A stretch of DNA of 64,000 bases from the NCBI GenBank assembly GCA_026261815.1, contig JAMPIT010000493.1, forward strand, positions 3,365,501 to 3,429,500, given 5' to 3'. Below the pieces are notes generated by a model. It did no database searches and was not told the origin of the DNA. It saw only the letters and a list, made by a program, of their open reading frames with translations. This DNA is from Monarcha castaneiventris obscurior. Its lineage: Eukaryota; Chordata; Aves; Passeriformes; Monarchidae. The position numbers and the translations under genes were made by a program. Of this stretch, positions 59,901 through 64,000 are shown one piece after another. Position 1 is the stretch's first letter. The number at the start of each line of letters is the position of its first letter.

Positions 59901-62900
59901 AGGAAACCAAGCATGGAAATAGCTACACAGGTCACAAAATAACAAAATAACACAAGCTGCACCATTAGCAGGCTGATAAGTCAATATTTTTCCCTCGTGC
60001 TCACGTGAACTCTCACATTTGTTACCCACAGCTCATTGCAAACAAGTGGCCAAATAATCATTTGCTCTTTCACCATGTGCTAACACAGGAACCATCACCA
60101 CCAGTGAAACTGCAGGCACTTCCTATAAATTCGGAAATTCCACACAAGGCTTGGCTCCATCACAGCTTTACCAGCACATTTCCAACAGCAAATAAGGCTG
60201 AGTTTTCAACAAAGACAGGAAGCAAAGCAGATGAGACTCTGTTCTACAACAGAAGGGAAAATAGCTCAGCAGCTTTGGGAGTGGACACTCAGTTTATTCC
60301 CTTCCTCAGGATTTAAGTACCCAAGACAAATTCTCAGGAAAGTGCACTGCATCAGGGGAATAAAATACTTCTCTAATATTTAAAGCTTCCCTTGTGCTTT
60401 CAAAAGCACTTGCAGAAGAGCTTCCTTTTTCTCACCAGCCTCTCAGCTCCTCTTCACATGATGTGTGAAATGCGTTTTTTCCAGGAAAAAAAAAAGAGAC
60501 TAGAAGGAATAAAAATGGCAAGGATTTGTGAGCAGGTGTGGCATTTAGCTTGATACAGTTTGAATATTTCTTAAATGGCTTTTTAAAGTAATAACTTTTA
60601 TAATGAAATAATAATGTACTGCCCGATCAGGAAACCCACTACAATCTAGATCAAGGGATTATACTTTGATTTGTCAATCTGAAAAAACAGATAAATTTTT
60701 TTCTAATCTACTCAACCACTGAGGCATGTTTATCTCATTTACAATCTTATTACTTACCTGTAATTTAGGGATACTTTAATTCATGAGATATACCTTAAGA
60801 ACTATTTTTTAGATCTATAAAGCCAAAGAGAGTCCAAAAGTAGCAAATTTGAACGATAAAAATGATAATATAATCAAAGGCATTATACATTACACTTACT
60901 AGGAGAGATTAATGCTTGAGATACTTCAGATATTCCATCAGAACAATGGGAAAATGTGAGATCAATTTTTAAAAATTCACATTATTTCTGAAACTAAGTA
61001 ATTGGTGACTGTATATAGGACACTTTCTAAATGGGCTGAAGACCAACACATTTTCCACAGAGCTTTCAGAAACTTAAAAGAAAAGGGAAAATCCTGCTGG
61101 TCAATGGTTCAATCCAATGTGTGCTTTTTCAAAAATCTTATTTATTTTCCATTTGCATAAATTCCACCCTTGGAATGCCATTGCAACTGATTATTCATTA
61201 TTTAAATTTACTTTGGAAATTAAACTCAAGGGGAATTATCTAAAGTATGTCAGACTGAAAATGAGCTGTGAATCTCCAAAGTTAATTTTAGCCTCATGTG
61301 TGTTAAGGAAGATTCAAGTTCTTAACTGCCTTTTAATATTAAGAACTACTTATTCAGCAAAGTCCCAGTATTACTTTAAATGTAAACCTCTTTAAGCCAA
61401 TATAAAAAAATTGAAACTGTAATCTTTGGAAGTTTTATAAAAGCAGCTTCTCAGTTTTTCTCCAGTATATTTAACCTTGGTAACTTGACAAGTGAGTCTA
61501 AGTAAACAGCCATTTTTCCACATTTCAGCTGCTTCCAGCATTACGTAAACTCTGAACAGGAGGAGAAGCGAGATTCTATTCAGTCTCCTGAACAGCTGTG
61601 CAAGCTGCTGCCCTGGGTGCTTTTTAAATACATAGCCACTGACACACAGAGATTCCATGAAGTTCATTATGACAGATATTCCACAGAGCAGCCAAAAATC
61701 ACCATGTCAGCTTTGGAAACTATTTGGTGAAATCATCTTGCCTGTGTTAGGTGTGTCAGACTAAAGTGTGGTAATTTATAGCCTATGATTCTAGAATCTT
61801 TTCAAGTTTAGGAAGTAGTTTCATTAAAAGATTTGTATCTTAAACATTATCTTTAACCACACAATTTGCCAGGAGAAGGAAATCTTCAAGGGAAGTAGCT
61901 TATATTCGATTTTACATAGCTGGACTTTAATGATGAGGGAATGTAGGAAGTTTGAAGCAATGGATGTCCCGACTCTCTCCCAGCCTCAGCATCTCACCAA
62001 TTCCCAGTTGGGAGATAAGGGGTCATGCCTTAAGGAGAGTGTCATAGAGATATTTTAGGCTTCAACAGATGAGTTTTAGATTTCAGTGGAGGATGCATAA
62101 CAGAGAAACTTATTTTCAACACCAATTCAACTTAGGAAAAGAATTTTGACTCTTGTCTATTTTAGAAGTCTTTATATCATAATTGCCTGCAAAACACTTT
62201 TGTCTTGTCAATCTTGGCTTAGATCAAAGTGGAATTAAATTCCATTTTTTGTCTTCATGTAGAGCTGCAGTCACCCTTCCCAGAGAACAAAGTTCCCTGG
62301 GAACACACTAGAGCTGCATGAATGGAATGCTGATTGTGCTCCATTCTCCCTCAAGCACCTCTTGGAAACCCAGGAAGGGGAAAGTGGGCAAATCGGAAGT
62401 TTGCACTGTAAATGACCCACTCTGCAAGTGGCATTCACTCAGTGGCTTCTAGAAAAGAATAAATAATGTGGATTTCTGTATCTGAAGGCTAAATATTAGT
62501 TTGACTTAATGAGCTCCAATTTGCAATTGCAACACGTATCATGCAGGGAATCTTCCCAGTGCACGTGGGCTTCACCAACACTGGTGAACTTCGTTATCAC
62601 TCTACAGAAAGAATCACCTCTGGAGTTCCACAGAATGCCCAGGGAAGGGAGGACAATTGGCCAAATAAGATTTTTAAAAGTACTCAGCACCTGAAGTCAA
62701 AGATGAGACCCCACACAAGACCCAGGCTACAGACAGTGATTTTTGTTACACAACTCAGCACACAGAACCCTGCTGCCACACTGACCAAAGTTTTCTCAAG
62801 AGATTTTTTTACTGACAGATGAGTATCTCTGGGGTGTGGGTTTAAACCCCTGTTTGAGGACACATTCTCTCATGGGCTGTGTGGAAATAAAAAGAGAGGG

Positions 62901-64000
62901 ACAAAGGAAAATCGAACACATCAGTCATTTCTTGGGTGCTTTAAATTCAAGCTTGGTATACGCCAGGCTGTTCCTCATTTCAGGGGAGCTGCTGGGCACT
63001 GTTAAAATAACATTGTAGCACTTTTTTTGTTGAGAATATGCAACGTAGTGCTTCCACTTTAGTGAGCACAAAATTTGACACAAGTATTCCTTCCAGAAAT
63101 ACTTCATCAACTTATGCAATCACTATTCAGCCAAGGGGAAACAGTAACAAAGCAGTAACAAAAAGCATCAAGCCAGCATATACTGTTTTTATTCCTTACA
63201 GAATTTGGCTCATGGAGGCACTCCTCTACACACTTCAGAAAATGCATGGACAGTTCTGATGGATCACCAGCAGGAATTTAACAAGTTTTAAAAATCAGAA
63301 ACAGCAGCGACATGGCAGGGGGAGGATGTTCATCCAGTACTCACATTCTGAACAAGTATAAGTGATAACCCACTGTTCTGACACAGACTAAATAAATCAG
63401 ATGTATTATTGCTCAGCTGAATTTCCAGTCTCAGAAATGATCCTGTTCGGCTGTTTCTTTTTACAAGCATTCTTCTCCTCTTAGTTCACTTTTAATTTTT
63501 AACTTTTATTTTATCCTAGTTGCATACCTAGTGTAGCCACTTGCTTTCTAAACAAAAGCTTTAATGTAAGGGAAGACTTTATATTTGTTAAATATTCTTC
63601 AGATATTATCCCCAAGACACAGAACAGTTTGAGAACTCTGTTAAACACTAATAGTCAGAAGTGTTTCTAATTACACCAAGCAAAGCGTTGTGGACAATCC
63701 TGATGTCAGCATTTTGACTCAAAATATCCTTGAAGAAATAACTCAGGGGAAGAATTTTTGCCTTCAATGCAGCAGCAAGGGAAAAACTCATCAGTTTAGC
63801 AAACAGCAAGGGAATTTCATTTAAGAAACTAATTCTGGCTGATTGATTTAAGAGCCAACTTCACTGAAGGCTACAGCTACAGCAACCATCAAATTTCCCT
63901 GAGAGCCCACCTGAAGCCCAGCTGTCAGAGTTACTGAAGTCATGAACATATCACAGCTGGCTTCTTCACTGCTCAGCAAAATAACCACTCTCTGCCTTGA

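Larger units (their letters stand above)
42962..64000 (-). other. SEC14L1: SEC14L1 5' intron, continuing beyond window
   Basis: More than 21 kb upstream of the first visible coding exon. I looked for the reverse complement of the expected first coding exon (MVQKYQSPV…) by checking sequence around CAT words preceded by the complement of MVQ/K codons. I found none, so that exon and the promoter should lie to the right. The intron is AT-richer, low in repeats (one CR1 remnant, several A/T runs) and has no splice-bounded coding exon or nested gene that I recognise. Non-coding 5' UTR exons could be hidden in it. Confidence 0.7.

Noticed and set aside
59729..60029. Lys/Asn/Gln-rich plus frame and Phe/Val-rich minus frame
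   Set aside because: Both are translations of the (CAAAA)n low-complexity tract.
42962..64000. First coding exon of SEC14L1
   Set aside because: I checked each CAT word for the complement of MVQKYQSP-like codons. Candidates such as those near 55305 and 59960 fail within three to four codons, so the exon is placed outside the window.

Overview
The window looks like a piece of a bird genome, probably a gene-dense GC-rich microchromosome. The evidence is intron-exon structure with GT-AG splice sites, AATAAA poly(A) signals, and several short CR1 LINE fragments ending in the avian-type 3' sequence (…CCAACCCAAA…ATTCTATGA…). Human synteny of SEC14L1 (17q25, beside SEPTIN9, from memory) suggests the segment orthologous to chicken chromosome 18; this is inference, since no flanking gene other than the two described here is visible.

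Layout. Positions 1 to about 24.6 kb are a GC-rich intergenic region packed with minisatellites (at least ten separate arrays), CR1 scraps and a few AT-richer islands that resemble conserved non-coding elements. It holds one clear gene on the minus strand, an intronless small GTPase (6623-7249, 208 aa) of the Ras superfamily. From its distinctive N-terminus and CAAX tail I identify it as a probable Ras-dva, a family described in frog, fish and chick and reported lost in placental mammals. A poly(A) signal lies about 535 bp downstream of its stop, and a TATA-like box with two inverted CCAAT boxes lies just upstream. A second possible gene is an orphan coiled-coil reading frame on the minus strand (3385-4404), built on a minisatellite whose 9- and 12-nt modules always preserve frame.

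From about 25.3 kb to the right edge the window is occupied by SEC14L1 on the minus strand. Fourteen coding exons (42961 down to 27797) can be set exactly by their splice sites. Together they encode 694 residues that read through in frame to the stop. Adding a first coding exon of about 21 codons, expected beyond the right edge, gives the usual family length of 715. A 2.5-kb 3' UTR runs to a poly(A) signal at 25301. The last 21 kb (42962-64000) is 5' intron with no coding exon that I can recognise.

The two recognised genes are both transcribed leftward, but nothing in the sequence ties them functionally: SEC14L1 is a lipid-transfer/signalling protein, and Ras-dva GTPases act in anterior ectoderm patterning. 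The GC-rich, array-rich composition ends sharply where the SEC14L1 transcript ends.
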